Shown here one piece after another: positions 1 to 8,162 of a stretch of DNA of 64,000 nt. Location of the stretch: assembly GCA_934621505.1 (NCBI GenBank), contig CAKTUU010000003.1, positions 66,301-130,300 on the forward strand, written 5' to 3'. The notes beneath the pieces are model-generated. The model worked only from the letters and a program-made list of their open reading frames with translations, was not told where the DNA came from and did no database searches. The DNA is from an uncultured Clostridia bacterium. GTDB taxonomy: Bacteria > Bacillota > Clostridia > Christensenellales > Aristaeellaceae. A program made the position numbers and the translations under genes. Within the stretch, counting starts at the first letter, position 1. Every line of letters begins with the position of its first letter.

Positions 1-1
1 C

Positions 2-229
2 ATTGAAAACTGCATCAACCAGCGGGATGAAACCGACCTGCGCATTATGCGGGGCATGATGGACGGCAAAAGCTACGAGCAGATTTCCGATGAGCTGTTC
101 ATCAGCGGCAGTACCCTGCGTTACCGGCTGAACAAAATCTTCGCCGATATTGGCGCGCACAACCGTCAGGAGTTTGAAACCATTATTCGTACCTATCTGG
201 GAAACGGCAATCCTTTTCGACAAAGCTGA
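2..229 (+). CDS. LuxR-type HTH regulator, C-terminal fragment (5' end outside window)
   Basis: Only the last 75 codons are present; the reading frame is open to the left edge. The fragment is a LuxR/NarL-type DNA-binding helix-turn-helix: a GKSYEQISDELFIS scaffold helix, then STLRYRLNKIFADIG as the recognition helix, and an NRQEF segment typical of the last helix. The protein is probably a response regulator or a LuxR-type activator, but the sensing domain is not visible, so its signal is unknown. The gene is closed by a strong hairpin. It points towards the KDPG/Etf operon but is separated from it by a minus-strand gene, so a regulatory link to that operon is not shown. Confidence 0.75.
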   Translation: MENCINQRDETDLRIMRGMMDGKSYEQISDELFISGSTLRYRLNKIFADIGAHNRQEFETIIRTYLGNGNPFRQS

Positions 230-233
230 ATAC

Positions 234-272
234 GGCAGGACGGGCCGCAATAAAACTGCGGCCCGTCCTGCC
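234..272. terminator. bidirectional intrinsic terminator
   Basis: A perfect 16-bp inverted repeat (234-249 with 257-272) with a 7-nt loop sits between convergent genes ending at 229 and 276. It is GC-rich, with short T-rich stretches outside, so it probably ends transcription from both sides. Confidence 0.85.
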
Positions 273-275
273 AGT

Positions 276-731
276 TTATTTCATCGCGTCCAGCGCGTCC
301 TGCACGGTGCGCCGCAGAATTTCCTGCTCGTCGGCGGTCAGCGTTTCGCCACGCCACTGCTTTTCCCTGGCCTGACGGTACAGGGAAAAGCGTTCCATAT
401 CCAGCTTTTCCACACAGTCGTCCGGCGTGTCCAGGTTGCCGGTGCGGTAGGTCATGCATTTTAAATAATGAAAGGTAAAGGCGTATAAGTCCACCGGGCC
501 CAGGCTGTTTTTCAGCCGCAGGGTATCCTGGTAGCAAAAGGCCAGCACATCCGCGGTTTGCTCATCGCTCAGCCGCAGCCGCCGGGTGTAGGCGTGCACA
601 AACATTTTTACATCGCAGTAATGCACATAATCATGCAGGCGAATATAGGGCAAATCCCGCCGGGCGGTGGCCTGGGCGTTTAACTGTTCAACGGTCTGGT
701 TCAGCTGCTCATAGCGTTCAAAAAGTTCCAT
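276..731 (-). CDS. hypothetical helical protein, 151 aa
   Basis: Not recognised. The product is soluble, rich in charged residues and apparently all-helical; it starts MELFERYEQLNQTVEQLN and has a Tyr/His-rich region around residues 28-48. There is no signal peptide or membrane segment. A plausible ribosome binding site (GGAGGC) lies a few bases before the ATG. The gene is divergent from the KDPG aldolase operon, with 190 bp between them, so the two could share regulatory DNA. No function is proposed. Confidence 0.6.
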   Translation of the reverse strand: MELFERYEQLNQTVEQLNAQATARRDLPYIRLHDYVHYCDVKMFVHAYTRRLRLSDEQTADVLAFCYQDTLRLKNSLGPVDLYAFTFHYLKCMTYRTGNLDTPDDCVEKLDMERFSLYRQAREKQWRGETLTADEQEILRRTVQDALDAMK

Positions 732-841
732 GGCTGCCTCCTGTTTGTTTGAAATTTAACGAATCAATCTATTACAATTTAGGTATTATATCCCGTTTGA
801 ACGGGAATTGCAAGACGATTTTTTTTCGATTTATACCGTTT

Positions 842-905
842 CTTTGCCCTTTACAAAGCGGTTTGGGCAAAGTTATACTACAAAAGATATCTGAGGATTC
901 TCAGA
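842..905 (+). promoter_or_regulatory. promoter with two inverted repeats upstream of the eda operon
   Basis: A sigma-70-like promoter is visible: TTTACA at 850-855 and TATACT at 874-879, spacer 18 bp. Two perfect inverted repeats overlap it. CTTTGCCC (842-849) pairs with GGGCAAAG (865-872) and brackets the -35 box. TCTGAG (890-895) pairs with CTCAGA (900-905) and lies at the expected start of the transcript, just before the ribosome binding site. Their positions fit repressor operators; the regulator is not identified. Confidence 0.55.
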
Positions 906-921
906 ATGGAGGAAATTGCAT

Positions 922-1569
922 ATGACTACATTGGAATGGGTCCAGAAAAGCAAAATTATTGCCATTGTACGCGGGCTGAACCCCGAATACATGCTGAAGC
1001 TGGCGGACGCCCTGTACGCAGGCGGCATCGACCTGATGGAGGTTACCTTTAACCAGCAGAAGCCCGAAACCTGGAAGGATACGGCGGCGGCCATCAAGGC
1101 CATCGGCGACCATATGGCGGGCAAAATGCTGGCGGGCGCTGGCACCGTCATCACCGAGGAACAGCTGCAAATGGCCATCGACGCGGGCGCCAAGTACATC
1201 ATTACCCCCAACACCAATCCGGACCTGATTCGCAAGGTCAAGGCGGCGGGCCTGTGCGCCTTCCCCGGCGCGCTTACCCCCAGCGAAATCGTCATCGCCC
1301 ATCAGGCGGGCGCGGACGCGGTCAAGGTATTCCCCGCCGGAAACCTGGGGCCCGCTTACATCAAGGCCATCAAGGCCCCCCTGTCCAACATTCCCCTGAT
1401 GGCCGTGGGCGGCGTGAATGAAAAGAACACCGCGGACTTCCTGAAGGCGGGTTGCTGCGGCGTAGGCGTGGGCGGCAACCTGGTCAATAAAGACTGGATC
1501 GCCAACGGCGAATGGGACAAAATTACGGCTCTGGCAAAAGAATTCCGAAAGGCGGTAGAAGAACAATGA
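922..1569 (+). CDS. eda: 2-dehydro-3-deoxy-phosphogluconate (KDPG/KHG) aldolase
   Basis: Class I aldolase that splits 2-keto-3-deoxy-6-phosphogluconate into pyruvate and glyceraldehyde-3-phosphate. The 215-residue protein has the family length and landmarks: MEVTF with the catalytic glutamate, GAGTV, TPN, and the Schiff-base lysine in DAVKVFPA. The ATG at 922 is chosen over an in-frame TTG six bases earlier because GGAGG (908-912) is 9 nt upstream of it. It is the first gene of a five-gene operon and overlaps kdgK by 4 nt (ATGA), which suggests translational coupling. It acts in the cytoplasm, in the lower Entner-Doudoroff or uronate pathway. Confidence 0.95.
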   Translation: MTTLEWVQKSKIIAIVRGLNPEYMLKLADALYAGGIDLMEVTFNQQKPETWKDTAAAIKAIGDHMAGKMLAGAGTVITEEQLQMAIDAGAKYIITPNTNPDLIRKVKAAGLCAFPGALTPSEIVIAHQAGADAVKVFPAGNLGPAYIKAIKAPLSNIPLMAVGGVNEKNTADFLKAGCCGVGVGGNLVNKDWIANGEWDKITALAKEFRKAVEEQ

Positions 1570-2588
1570 AAAAGGTAGTAACATTCGGTGAAATCATGAT
1601 GCGGCTGAACCCGGAAGGCTACGGCCGGTTTGTACAGGCAAACACGTTTGAGGCCACCTACGCGGGCGGCGAGGCCAACGTGGCGGTTTCTCTGGCCAAT
1701 TACGGCGACGACGCCGCCTATGTGTCCAAGGTGCCCGCTCACGAAATCGGCCAGTGCGCCGTCAACGCCCTGCGTCAATTTGGCGTGGATACCTCCCGCA
1801 TGCTGCGGGGCGGCGATCGTCTGGGCATCTACTTCTGCGAAAAGGGCGCCAGCCAGCGCGGCAGCAAGGTCATTTACGACCGCGCCAATTCCGCCATCGC
1901 CCTGGCCAAGCGGGAGGAGTTTGACTGGGATCAGTTGCTGGACGGCGTGGACTGGTTCCACTGGACCGGCATCACCCCGGCGCTGGGCGGCCAGCTGCCC
2001 GAAATTACCCTGGACGCGCTGAAAAAGTGCCGTGAAAAGGGCATTACCGTCAGCTGCGACCTGAACTACCGCGGCAAGCTGTGGACCCGGGAAAAGGCCG
2101 GCCAGGTCATGGGCCAGTTGGTTCCCTATGTGGACGTGCTGATTGCCAATGAGGAGGACGCCAAGGACGTGTTCGGCATCGAGGCCGCCGACACCGATAT
2201 TATGAGCGGCAAGCTGAACAAGGAAGGCTATGTCAGCGTTGCCAAGCAGCTGACCGACCGCTTTGGCTGCAAGGCCGTGGCCATCACCCTGCGCGGCTCC
2301 ATCAGCGCCAGCGAAAACAACTGGGCCGGCATGCTGTACATGGATGGCAAGAGCTACCTGAGCAAGAACTACCTGATTAAGCTGGTGGACCGCGTAGGCG
2401 GCGGCGACAGCTTTGGCGGCGGCCTGATTCACGCCATGCGCAAGGGCATGGCGCCCCAGGACATCATCGAGTTTGCCGTGGCGGCCAGCTGCCTGAAGCA
2501 GACCATCGAGCATGACTTCAACCTGTGCAGTGAAAAGGAAGTTCTGGCCCTGATGGGCGGCAACGCCTCCGGCCGTGTGCAGAGGTAA
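1566..2588 (+). CDS. kdgK: 2-keto-3-deoxygluconate kinase (PfkB family)
   Basis: Sugar kinase of 340 aa that phosphorylates 2-keto-3-deoxygluconate to KDPG, the substrate of the preceding aldolase. PfkB features are clear: the N-terminal GEIMMRLNPEG start, the substrate-side YAGGEANVAVSLA motif, and the C-terminal anion-hole/catalytic motif DRVGGGDSFGGG with the catalytic aspartate. The start at 1566 overlaps the eda stop by 4 nt. Gene order (kinase beside aldolase) is the main support for KDG over other PfkB substrates such as fructose or ribose. No edd or uronate isomerase gene lies in the window. Confidence 0.9.
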   Translation: MKKVVTFGEIMMRLNPEGYGRFVQANTFEATYAGGEANVAVSLANYGDDAAYVSKVPAHEIGQCAVNALRQFGVDTSRMLRGGDRLGIYFCEKGASQRGSKVIYDRANSAIALAKREEFDWDQLLDGVDWFHWTGITPALGGQLPEITLDALKKCREKGITVSCDLNYRGKLWTREKAGQVMGQLVPYVDVLIANEEDAKDVFGIEAADTDIMSGKLNKEGYVSVAKQLTDRFGCKAVAITLRGSISASENNWAGMLYMDGKSYLSKNYLIKLVDRVGGGDSFGGGLIHAMRKGMAPQDIIEFAVAASCLKQTIEHDFNLCSEKEVLALMGGNASGRVQR

Positions 2589-2594
2589 ACGTTT

Positions 2595-3374
2595 ATGAAC
2601 ATCTTCGTGTGCATCAAACAGGTTCCCTCCACCAACAAGGTGCAGGTGGACGAAAAAACCGGCGTTCTGAAACGGGACGGCATTCAAAGCAAAATGAACC
2701 CCTATGACCTGTACGCCCTGGAAACCGCGCTGCGCCTGAAGGTGCAGCACGGCGGCACGGTCACGGTGGGTACAATGGGTCCGCCCCAGGCGCAGGCCGT
2801 CGTCCGGGAAGCCTATATGATGGGCGCGGATGATGGATATGTGTTCAGCGACCGCCGGCTGGGCGGCGCTGACGTGCTGGCAACCAGCTATACCTTGTCC
2901 CAGGCCATTCAAAGCGTGGGCGACTTTGACCTGATCCTGTGCGGCAAACAGACCACAGACGGCGACACCGCACAGGTGGGTCCTTCCATTGCCGAGCATA
3001 TGGGCATTCCCCACGCGGCGTGGGTCAGCAAAATTGATCTGGCGGGCGACGGCATCAACGTGGAGCAGCAGCTGCAGGACGTGATTGAAACCGTGCATAT
3101 GCCTTTTCCCTGTCTGGTAACGGTGGAGCAGGACATTTTTATGCCCCGTCTGCCCTCGCTGAAAACCGAGCGGGAAATCAGGGAAAAACCCATTCATATT
3201 CAGGGGCTGGACAGCTTTCTGGATACGGACGCCAACCACTACGGCCTGTCCGGCAGCGCCACCCAGGTGGAGCGTATTTTCCCGCCCCAAAACGATGTGG
3301 AGCGGGAAACCTGGACGGGCGACGGTTTGGCGAACCGGCTGTACGATACGCTGCGCAAGTGGAAATTTGTCTAA
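2595..3374 (+). CDS. etfB: electron transfer flavoprotein, beta subunit
   Basis: 259-aa EtfB. It opens with the conserved MNIFVCIKQVPST, keeps the NPYDLYALE segment, and has the GKQTTDGDTAQVGP nucleotide-binding loop. In bifurcating Etfs this subunit carries FAD and binds NAD(H). The gene starts 6 nt after kdgK and is followed 15 nt later by etfA, so all are one transcript. Together with the ferredoxin-fused EtfA and the GlcD-type dehydrogenase next door, the arrangement matches the LctBCD type of electron-confurcating lactate dehydrogenase known from Acetobacterium woodii. That assignment rests on gene order and domain make-up. Confidence 0.93.
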   Translation: MNIFVCIKQVPSTNKVQVDEKTGVLKRDGIQSKMNPYDLYALETALRLKVQHGGTVTVGTMGPPQAQAVVREAYMMGADDGYVFSDRRLGGADVLATSYTLSQAIQSVGDFDLILCGKQTTDGDTAQVGPSIAEHMGIPHAAWVSKIDLAGDGINVEQQLQDVIETVHMPFPCLVTVEQDIFMPRLPSLKTEREIREKPIHIQGLDSFLDTDANHYGLSGSATQVERIFPPQNDVERETWTGDGLANRLYDTLRKWKFV

Positions 3375-3389
3375 AAGGAGGCGGCAACC

Positions 3390-4577
3390 ATGGCACAAAT
3401 CGCCATATTGGAACGCAAGTGCATAGGCTGCGGCCTCTGCGTGCAAAACTGTCCCTTTGGCGCGATTGAAATGAAGGATGGCAAGCCGGAGATGAACGCC
3501 GCCTGCAAGGTTTGCGGGCTGTGCGTCAAAAACTGCCCGGAACAGGCCATTCTGAAACTGGAAACCAAAGTAGAATCCGTAGATAAACGTGTGTGGCGGG
3601 ATATTCTGGTTTTTGCCGAGGTCAGCGACGGGCGGCTGCATCCCGTCAGCCTGGAGCTGATCGGCAAGGCCCTGGAAATGGCCGCGCCCATTGGTTTTGA
3701 GGTGAACGCCGTGCTGGTGGGCAGCGGCGTTTCCGCCTGCGCGGAAGAACTGCGCCATTACGGCGTTCACGAAGTAGCCGTGTATGACGATCCCGCTCTG
3801 GGCTTTTTCCGGGCGGACGCATACGCCGCCTGCGTGGAGGACTACATTCGCCTGACCAAGCCCAGCGTGGTGCTGGTTGGCGCTACCTCTCTGGGACGCA
3901 GTCTCGCGCCCCGTCTGTCCACCCGTTTCCACACCGGCCTGACCGCCGACTGTACCCAGCTGGAGCTGCGGGAAAATACGGATCTGGTGCAGATTCGTCC
4001 CGCCTTTGGCGGCAACATCATGGCCCAGATCATCACCACCCACACCCGGCCCCAGTTTGCCACCGTGCGTTATAAGGTGATGAATCAGCCGGTTCGCCGC
4101 GAGGAAGCCTCCGGTGAAATTCTGCTCCGCAAGCTGCCCAAGGCCGCCGCGGCTTCTCCTGTCACCCATGTGTCCACCGTGCCTGTGCCTGCGGCCAAAA
4201 GCATTTCCGACGCGGATGTGCTGGTGGTGGGTGGACGCGGCCTGCAAAAGGAAGCGGATCTGGCGATGATTCAGGAACTGGCGGCGCTGCTGGGCGGCGA
4301 CTGGGCGGTGTCCCGACCCCTGGTGGAAAAGGGCTGGGCGGCCAACGACCGCCAGATCGGCCTTTCCGGCCGCACGGTACGGCCCAAGCTGATCATTACC
4401 TGCGGCGTCAGCGGCGCCATTCAGTTTGCCGCCTGTATGAACGCCAGCGACCACATTGTGGCCATCAACACCGATCCGGACGCGCCCATTTTTAACGTGG
4501 CGCATGTGGCCATGGTGGGCGATCTGTACGACGTCCTGCCCAAGCTGATTGCGCAATTGAAGGAGGCGGGAAAATGA
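3390..4577 (+). CDS. etfA: electron transfer flavoprotein alpha subunit with N-terminal 2[4Fe-4S] ferredoxin domain
   Basis: 395 aa. Residues 1-60 are a bacterial ferredoxin module with two clusters of cysteines (CIGCGLCVQNC and CKVCGLCVKNC). The rest is EtfA, with the C-terminal FAD-binding region: SRPLVEKGW, then TCGVSGAIQF and AINTDPDAPIFNVA. A canonical EtfA is about 330 aa, so the extra length is the ferredoxin part. The iron-sulfur domain suggests electron exchange with ferredoxin, as in lactate-dehydrogenase Etf complexes. An AGGAGG ribosome binding site precedes the ATG. The stop overlaps the next gene by 4 nt (ATGA). Confidence 0.94.
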   Translation: MAQIAILERKCIGCGLCVQNCPFGAIEMKDGKPEMNAACKVCGLCVKNCPEQAILKLETKVESVDKRVWRDILVFAEVSDGRLHPVSLELIGKALEMAAPIGFEVNAVLVGSGVSACAEELRHYGVHEVAVYDDPALGFFRADAYAACVEDYIRLTKPSVVLVGATSLGRSLAPRLSTRFHTGLTADCTQLELRENTDLVQIRPAFGGNIMAQIITTHTRPQFATVRYKVMNQPVRREEASGEILLRKLPKAAAASPVTHVSTVPVPAAKSISDADVLVVGGRGLQKEADLAMIQELAALLGGDWAVSRPLVEKGWAANDRQIGLSGRTVRPKLIITCGVSGAIQFAACMNASDHIVAINTDPDAPIFNVAHVAMVGDLYDVLPKLIAQLKEAGK

Positions 4578-5971
4578 AACCCTTCAAAACGGTAGACCGT
4601 CAGGATCTTGCCTTCTTTGAAAGCGTTATGCCCGGCCGCGTATTCAGCGGCGAGGCGATTTCCAGCGACTATACCCATGACGAAATGACCATTTACGGCC
4701 ATTTCACCCCGGAGGCGGTTTTGCAGGCGCTGACGGCTCAGGAAATCAGCCGGGTGCTGGCTTACTGCAACCGGCAAAACATCGCCGTTACCCCCCGCGG
4801 CGCGGGCACCGGCCTGTGCGGCGGCTGCGTGCCCATTGACGGCGGCATTGTACTGTCCACTGAAAAGATGAAAAAGGTCATCGAAGTGGATCAAAAGAAT
4901 ATGACCGCCACAGTGGAGCCCGGCGTTCTGCTGATGGAATTCCCCAAAAGTCTGGAAGGAACGGGGCTGTTTTATCCCCCGGATCCCGGCGAAAAAACCG
5001 CTACCATGGGCGGCAACGCCATGACCAACGCAGGCGGCATGCGCGCCGTGCGTTACGGCGTTACCCGGGACTACATTCTGGGCATGGAGGTGGTGCTGCC
5101 CACTGGCGAGATTTTGCAGCTGGGCGGCAAAAACGTAAAAACCTCCAGCGGCTACAGCCTGATTGACCTGATGGTGGGCAGCGAGGGCACGTTGGCCTTT
5201 TTGACCCAGCTGACCGTCAAGCTGGTGCCGGAACCCAAGACCAATTTGTCCCTGCTGATTCCCTTTAACAGCCTGGACGCCTGCATCGAGGCCGTTCCCC
5301 AGGTGCTGGGCTGCGGCTGCGAGCCCACCGCCGTGGAATTTATGGAGCGGGAGGTCATCACCAGCGCGGAAACCTATCTGGGCAAGCAGTTCCCCGATAC
5401 CAGCGCGGACGCGTACCTGCTGGTGCGGCTGGACGGCGCGAGCCCCGAAGCGCTGCGCCCCTCCATTGACACGCTGACGGATCTGGCGCTGCGCCTGGGC
5501 GCGGTGGACGTGCTGCTGGCGGATACGGACGAGCGCAAGGAAAGCATCTGGAATGCCCGCGGCGCTTTTTTGGAGGCCATTAAGGGCAGCACCCTCAGCA
5601 TGGACGAGTGCGACGTGGTTGTTCCCCGGGACCGCATCGCCGCCTTTGTGAAAAAGAGCGTGGAAATTGGCAGGGAACTGGGCGTGCGCATCTGTTCCTT
5701 TGGACACGCGGGGGATGGCAACCTGCACATTTATGTGTGTCAGGACGGTCTGGACGACCGCACCTGGCATACCACCGTGGAACAGGTAATGGAGCGGCTT
5801 TACGCCGAGGCCCGTCGTCTGAATGGCGCTGTCAGCGGCGAACACGGCATTGGTCACGCCAAGCGGGAATTTCTGCGGGAAAGTGTGGGCGATACCCAGC
5901 TGCGGCTGATGCGCGGCATCAAGGCGGCCTTTGATCCCAACGGCATTCTGAATCCCGGAAAAATCATTTGA
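4574..5971 (+). CDS. lctD: FAD-linked 2-hydroxyacid dehydrogenase, GlcD/LctD type
   Basis: 465-aa soluble flavoprotein. It has the FAD_binding_4 fold with the phosphate-binding loop RGAGTGLCGGCVP, the TMGGNAMTNAGG segment, and a C-terminal FAD-oxidase domain with GHAGDGNLH and GEHGIGHAKREFL. The family includes D-lactate dehydrogenase and glycolate oxidase GlcD. Because it is translationally coupled to a ferredoxin-type EtfA, the best reading is the catalytic subunit of a confurcating lactate (or other 2-hydroxyacid) dehydrogenase. The substrate is not readable from sequence; glycerate or 2-hydroxyglutarate remain possible. It is the last gene of the operon and is followed by a strong terminator. 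Confidence 0.85.
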   Translation: MKPFKTVDRQDLAFFESVMPGRVFSGEAISSDYTHDEMTIYGHFTPEAVLQALTAQEISRVLAYCNRQNIAVTPRGAGTGLCGGCVPIDGGIVLSTEKMKKVIEVDQKNMTATVEPGVLLMEFPKSLEGTGLFYPPDPGEKTATMGGNAMTNAGGMRAVRYGVTRDYILGMEVVLPTGEILQLGGKNVKTSSGYSLIDLMVGSEGTLAFLTQLTVKLVPEPKTNLSLLIPFNSLDACIEAVPQVLGCGCEPTAVEFMEREVITSAETYLGKQFPDTSADAYLLVRLDGASPEALRPSIDTLTDLALRLGAVDVLLADTDERKESIWNARGAFLEAIKGSTLSMDECDVVVPRDRIAAFVKKSVEIGRELGVRICSFGHAGDGNLHIYVCQDGLDDRTWHTTVEQVMERLYAEARRLNGAVSGEHGIGHAKREFLRESVGDTQLRLMRGIKAAFDPNGILNPGKII

Positions 5972-5980
5972 TTTGCGCAA

Positions 5981-6013
5981 AACCCTCGGAAGGAGCTTCT
6001 CCTTCCGAGGGTT
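5981..6013. terminator. intrinsic terminator between convergent operons
   Basis: A 15-bp perfect stem (5981-5995 with 5999-6013) with a 3-nt loop lies just after the lctD stop and is followed by a T-rich tract. The minus-strand carboxypeptidase gene ends at 6028, so it may serve both sides. Confidence 0.85.
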
Positions 6014-6027
6014 CGTTTCTGTTTGTC

Positions 6028-7188
6028 TTATTCCGCCAGCGTCTGGCCCCGACTGGGCCAGTGCAGCAGAATTTTTTCCAGTTCAAAGCCATAATCCCGT
6101 TTCAGCGCGTCCTGGGCCAGCACCAGCGGGACGGCGGACAGGGTTTGCCCTTCCCATACCAGCCGCGCCTCCCCCACCTGATCGCCTTCGGTCATGCCCG
6201 CCTCCAGACTGTCCGGCATATCCAGTTCCAAAACAGGCGTTGTCCCTTTGGGCACCGGGGCGCACAGTTTTCCGGCGGCGCATACATAAACCGTTTCCTG
6301 CCGTCCTTCATGCACCGGCAGCGCCCGCAGGGTTTCCCCCTGATCCAGCGCGGCAAACAGCTCGTAGCGGTCAAAGCCCATGTCCATCAGCCGGGCGGCC
6401 TCGTCAAACCAGTCGCCGCAGTTCAGCACCACGCCGATCACTTCCATTCCATCCCGGCGTGCGCCAAATACCAGACACCGGCCCGCCGCCCGGGTAAAAC
6501 CGGTTTTAATGCCGGTTGCTCCCTCATAGCTGGACAGCAGCCGGTTTTTGTTGTTCAAAATGCGCTGATAGCTGCGGCCCTCCCAGGGGATGGACGCGCG
6601 CCGGGTGCTGACGATCTCTCGAAACAGCGGATAGGTCATGGCCTGCCGGGCAATCAGGGCCAAATCGCGGGCCGTTGTGTGATGCCCCTGGGCGGGCAGC
6701 CCGTTGGGGTTGACAAACACCGTGTCCTGACAGCCCAGTTCCGCCGCCCGCCGGGTCATTTGCCGGCAAAAGGTATCCACATCCCCGCCCAGATGCTCTG
6801 CAATGGCTACCGCGGCGTCGTTTCCGCTGGCCAGCATCAGCCCGTACAGCAGGTCCTTCATGGCAATCCGCTCGCCCAGGTTCAAATAGATGCTGGTGCC
6901 CGGTACGCCATAGGCGTTGCGCCCAACGGTTACCACATCGTCCAGCCGGCCGGATTCCAGCACCATCAGCGCCGTCATCACCTTGGTGGTGGAGGCCATG
7001 GGCAGGGGTTCCTCCGCGTTATGGCACAGCAGCACCTTGCCTGTTTCCCGCTCTATCAGCACGGCGGCACGGGCGCTGCTGTCCACCTGCTCGCCCTCCT
7101 CGGCCCCGCAGGGGCGGGGAAGGGTCAGCAGGGCGCAAAACAGCAGCATCGCCAGGGCGCGCAGCTTTCCCATCAGGCGGCGTTTCAT
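6028..7188 (-). CDS. dacF: D-alanyl-D-alanine carboxypeptidase (PBP5/DacF type)
   Basis: 386 aa with a signal peptide (hydrophobic core ALAMLLFCALLTL, ending near GAEEG). It has the three active-site motifs of low-molecular-weight PBPs: STTK (catalytic serine), SGN and KTGFT. A C-terminal PBP5-type domain follows. It trims the terminal D-Ala of peptidoglycan stem peptides outside the membrane. The gene overlaps gerW by 4 nt; the order DUF2953-gerW-dacF is common in spore formers, so a sporulation role (DacB/DacF-like) is likely but not proven. The exact paralogue cannot be named from sequence alone. Confidence 0.9.
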   Translation of the reverse strand: MKRRLMGKLRALAMLLFCALLTLPRPCGAEEGEQVDSSARAAVLIERETGKVLLCHNAEEPLPMASTTKVMTALMVLESGRLDDVVTVGRNAYGVPGTSIYLNLGERIAMKDLLYGLMLASGNDAAVAIAEHLGGDVDTFCRQMTRRAAELGCQDTVFVNPNGLPAQGHHTTARDLALIARQAMTYPLFREIVSTRRASIPWEGRSYQRILNNKNRLLSSYEGATGIKTGFTRAAGRCLVFGARRDGMEVIGVVLNCGDWFDEAARLMDMGFDRYELFAALDQGETLRALPVHEGRQETVYVCAAGKLCAPVPKGTTPVLELDMPDSLEAGMTEGDQVGEARLVWEGQTLSAVPLVLAQDALKRDYGFELEKILLHWPSRGQTLAE

Positions 7189-7598
7189 TGCAGATCCTCG
7201 TCAAAGGAAAGCTGCTTTTCCCCATTCTGGTTCAGGTTTTCCAAAAGCTGAGGCAGCAGCTCCACCATGCGTTCCATCGCGCCGCTGGTCTGGGCGGGCA
7301 ACACCTTTACCGTGCCCTCCCCCACCACCAGAAAGCCCACCGGCTGCACCGACACACCGGCCCCAGTGCCTCCCGCAAAGGGGAATACGTCCGTAGGGAC
7401 AGGGTGGTTTTTGCCATCCTCCACCGCGTATTCTCCGCCGCCCGCCACAAAGCCCAAACTGACCTTGGAAATGGGAATGATGGTGGTGCCGTGGGTGCCG
7501 CTGACCGGCGCGCCCACCACCGTGTTTACATCCACCATGCTGCGAATGCTCTGCATGGTGGTTTGCATCATGTTGTCAATGGGATGCTGCTGTTGCAT
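7185..7598 (-). CDS. gerW: spore germination/sporulation protein GerW (YtfJ family)
   Basis: 137 aa. It carries the YtfJ core: VVGAPVSGTHGTTIIPISKVSLG, GFVAGGGEY, and a glycine-rich FPFAGGTGAGVSV segment. YtfJ/GerW is a forespore-expressed protein needed for germinant response in Bacillus. The ATG at 7598 is chosen over an ATG 33 nt upstream because AAGGAGG lies directly before it. It sits between the DUF2953 protein gene, whose end it overlaps, and dacF, which resembles the ytfI-ytfJ gene pair. Confidence 0.92.
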   Translation of the reverse strand: MQQQHPIDNMMQTTMQSIRSMVDVNTVVGAPVSGTHGTTIIPISKVSLGFVAGGGEYAVEDGKNHPVPTDVFPFAGGTGAGVSVQPVGFLVVGEGTVKVLPAQTSGAMERMVELLPQLLENLNQNGEKQLSFDEDLQ

Positions 7599-8097
7599 AG
7601 CCGTCCTCCTTGCTTTTGACCCTTTTGGCATATTCCAGATACAGAATCATGCCCGCCATGGCTAGACTGCCCAGCCGGGTAAAAATCATACATTCCAAAT
7701 ACCCTTCCGGGGTCGTGCGCTGAAAATCCGGCTCCACACGGCCATGCAAAACGGTAAGCCCGCACAGGCGCAGGGTTTGCAGCGCCGTGCACAGGGCCCC
7801 GCAGGCCAGCGCCGTAGCCGCCGCATCCTTCGTGCCCAGTCTGAGGCGAATCACCGCCCGGCGTACCTTCAGCCCGGCGGCCTTTAGAATGGCCTTGCGC
7901 CTGCTCAAAAACGCCAGCAGCCAGTCCAGACTCTGGTCCTTTTTTTTACCCTTTGCCCGGGGCATGGGAATGGGCAGGCCGCCTATCCGTATTTTCAGAT
8001 GAAAGGCAAACCCATCGTTCCATTCCAGCCGCGCCTGGGCCTCTGCCGGCGTAATGGCCAGCGCCATCAGCGCGAACAGCCAAAAATACGGGTTCAT
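7576..8097 (-). CDS. DUF2953 protein (YtfI-like), membrane-associated
   Basis: 173 aa. It has an N-terminal hydrophobic segment (YFWLFALMALAI), a basic middle region with a KGKKKD stretch, and a second hydrophobic helix near residues 150-160. This fits the DUF2953 family, whose B. subtilis member YtfI is encoded beside YtfJ. Its last 23 nt overlap the start of gerW. The ribosome binding site is GGGGGA. Biochemical role unknown; a sporulation role is inferred from its neighbour. Confidence 0.75.
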   Translation of the reverse strand: MNPYFWLFALMALAITPAEAQARLEWNDGFAFHLKIRIGGLPIPMPRAKGKKKDQSLDWLLAFLSRRKAILKAAGLKVRRAVIRLRLGTKDAAATALACGALCTALQTLRLCGLTVLHGRVEPDFQRTTPEGYLECMIFTRLGSLAMAGMILYLEYAKRVKSKEDGYATAASH

Positions 8098-8162
8098 TTT
8101 AGCTTCCCCCTTTTGCGCTGGTATGCCCGAAAAGGGGGCGATTCATGTAAAACTCGTAAAAA

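Noticed and set aside
1356..4556. 1066-codon open frame on the minus strand opposite the eda-kdgK-etf genes
   Set aside because: Shadow frame produced by strong third-position GC bias; the plus-strand genes are clear family members and the antisense translation shows no domain and is rich in His, Gly and Gln.
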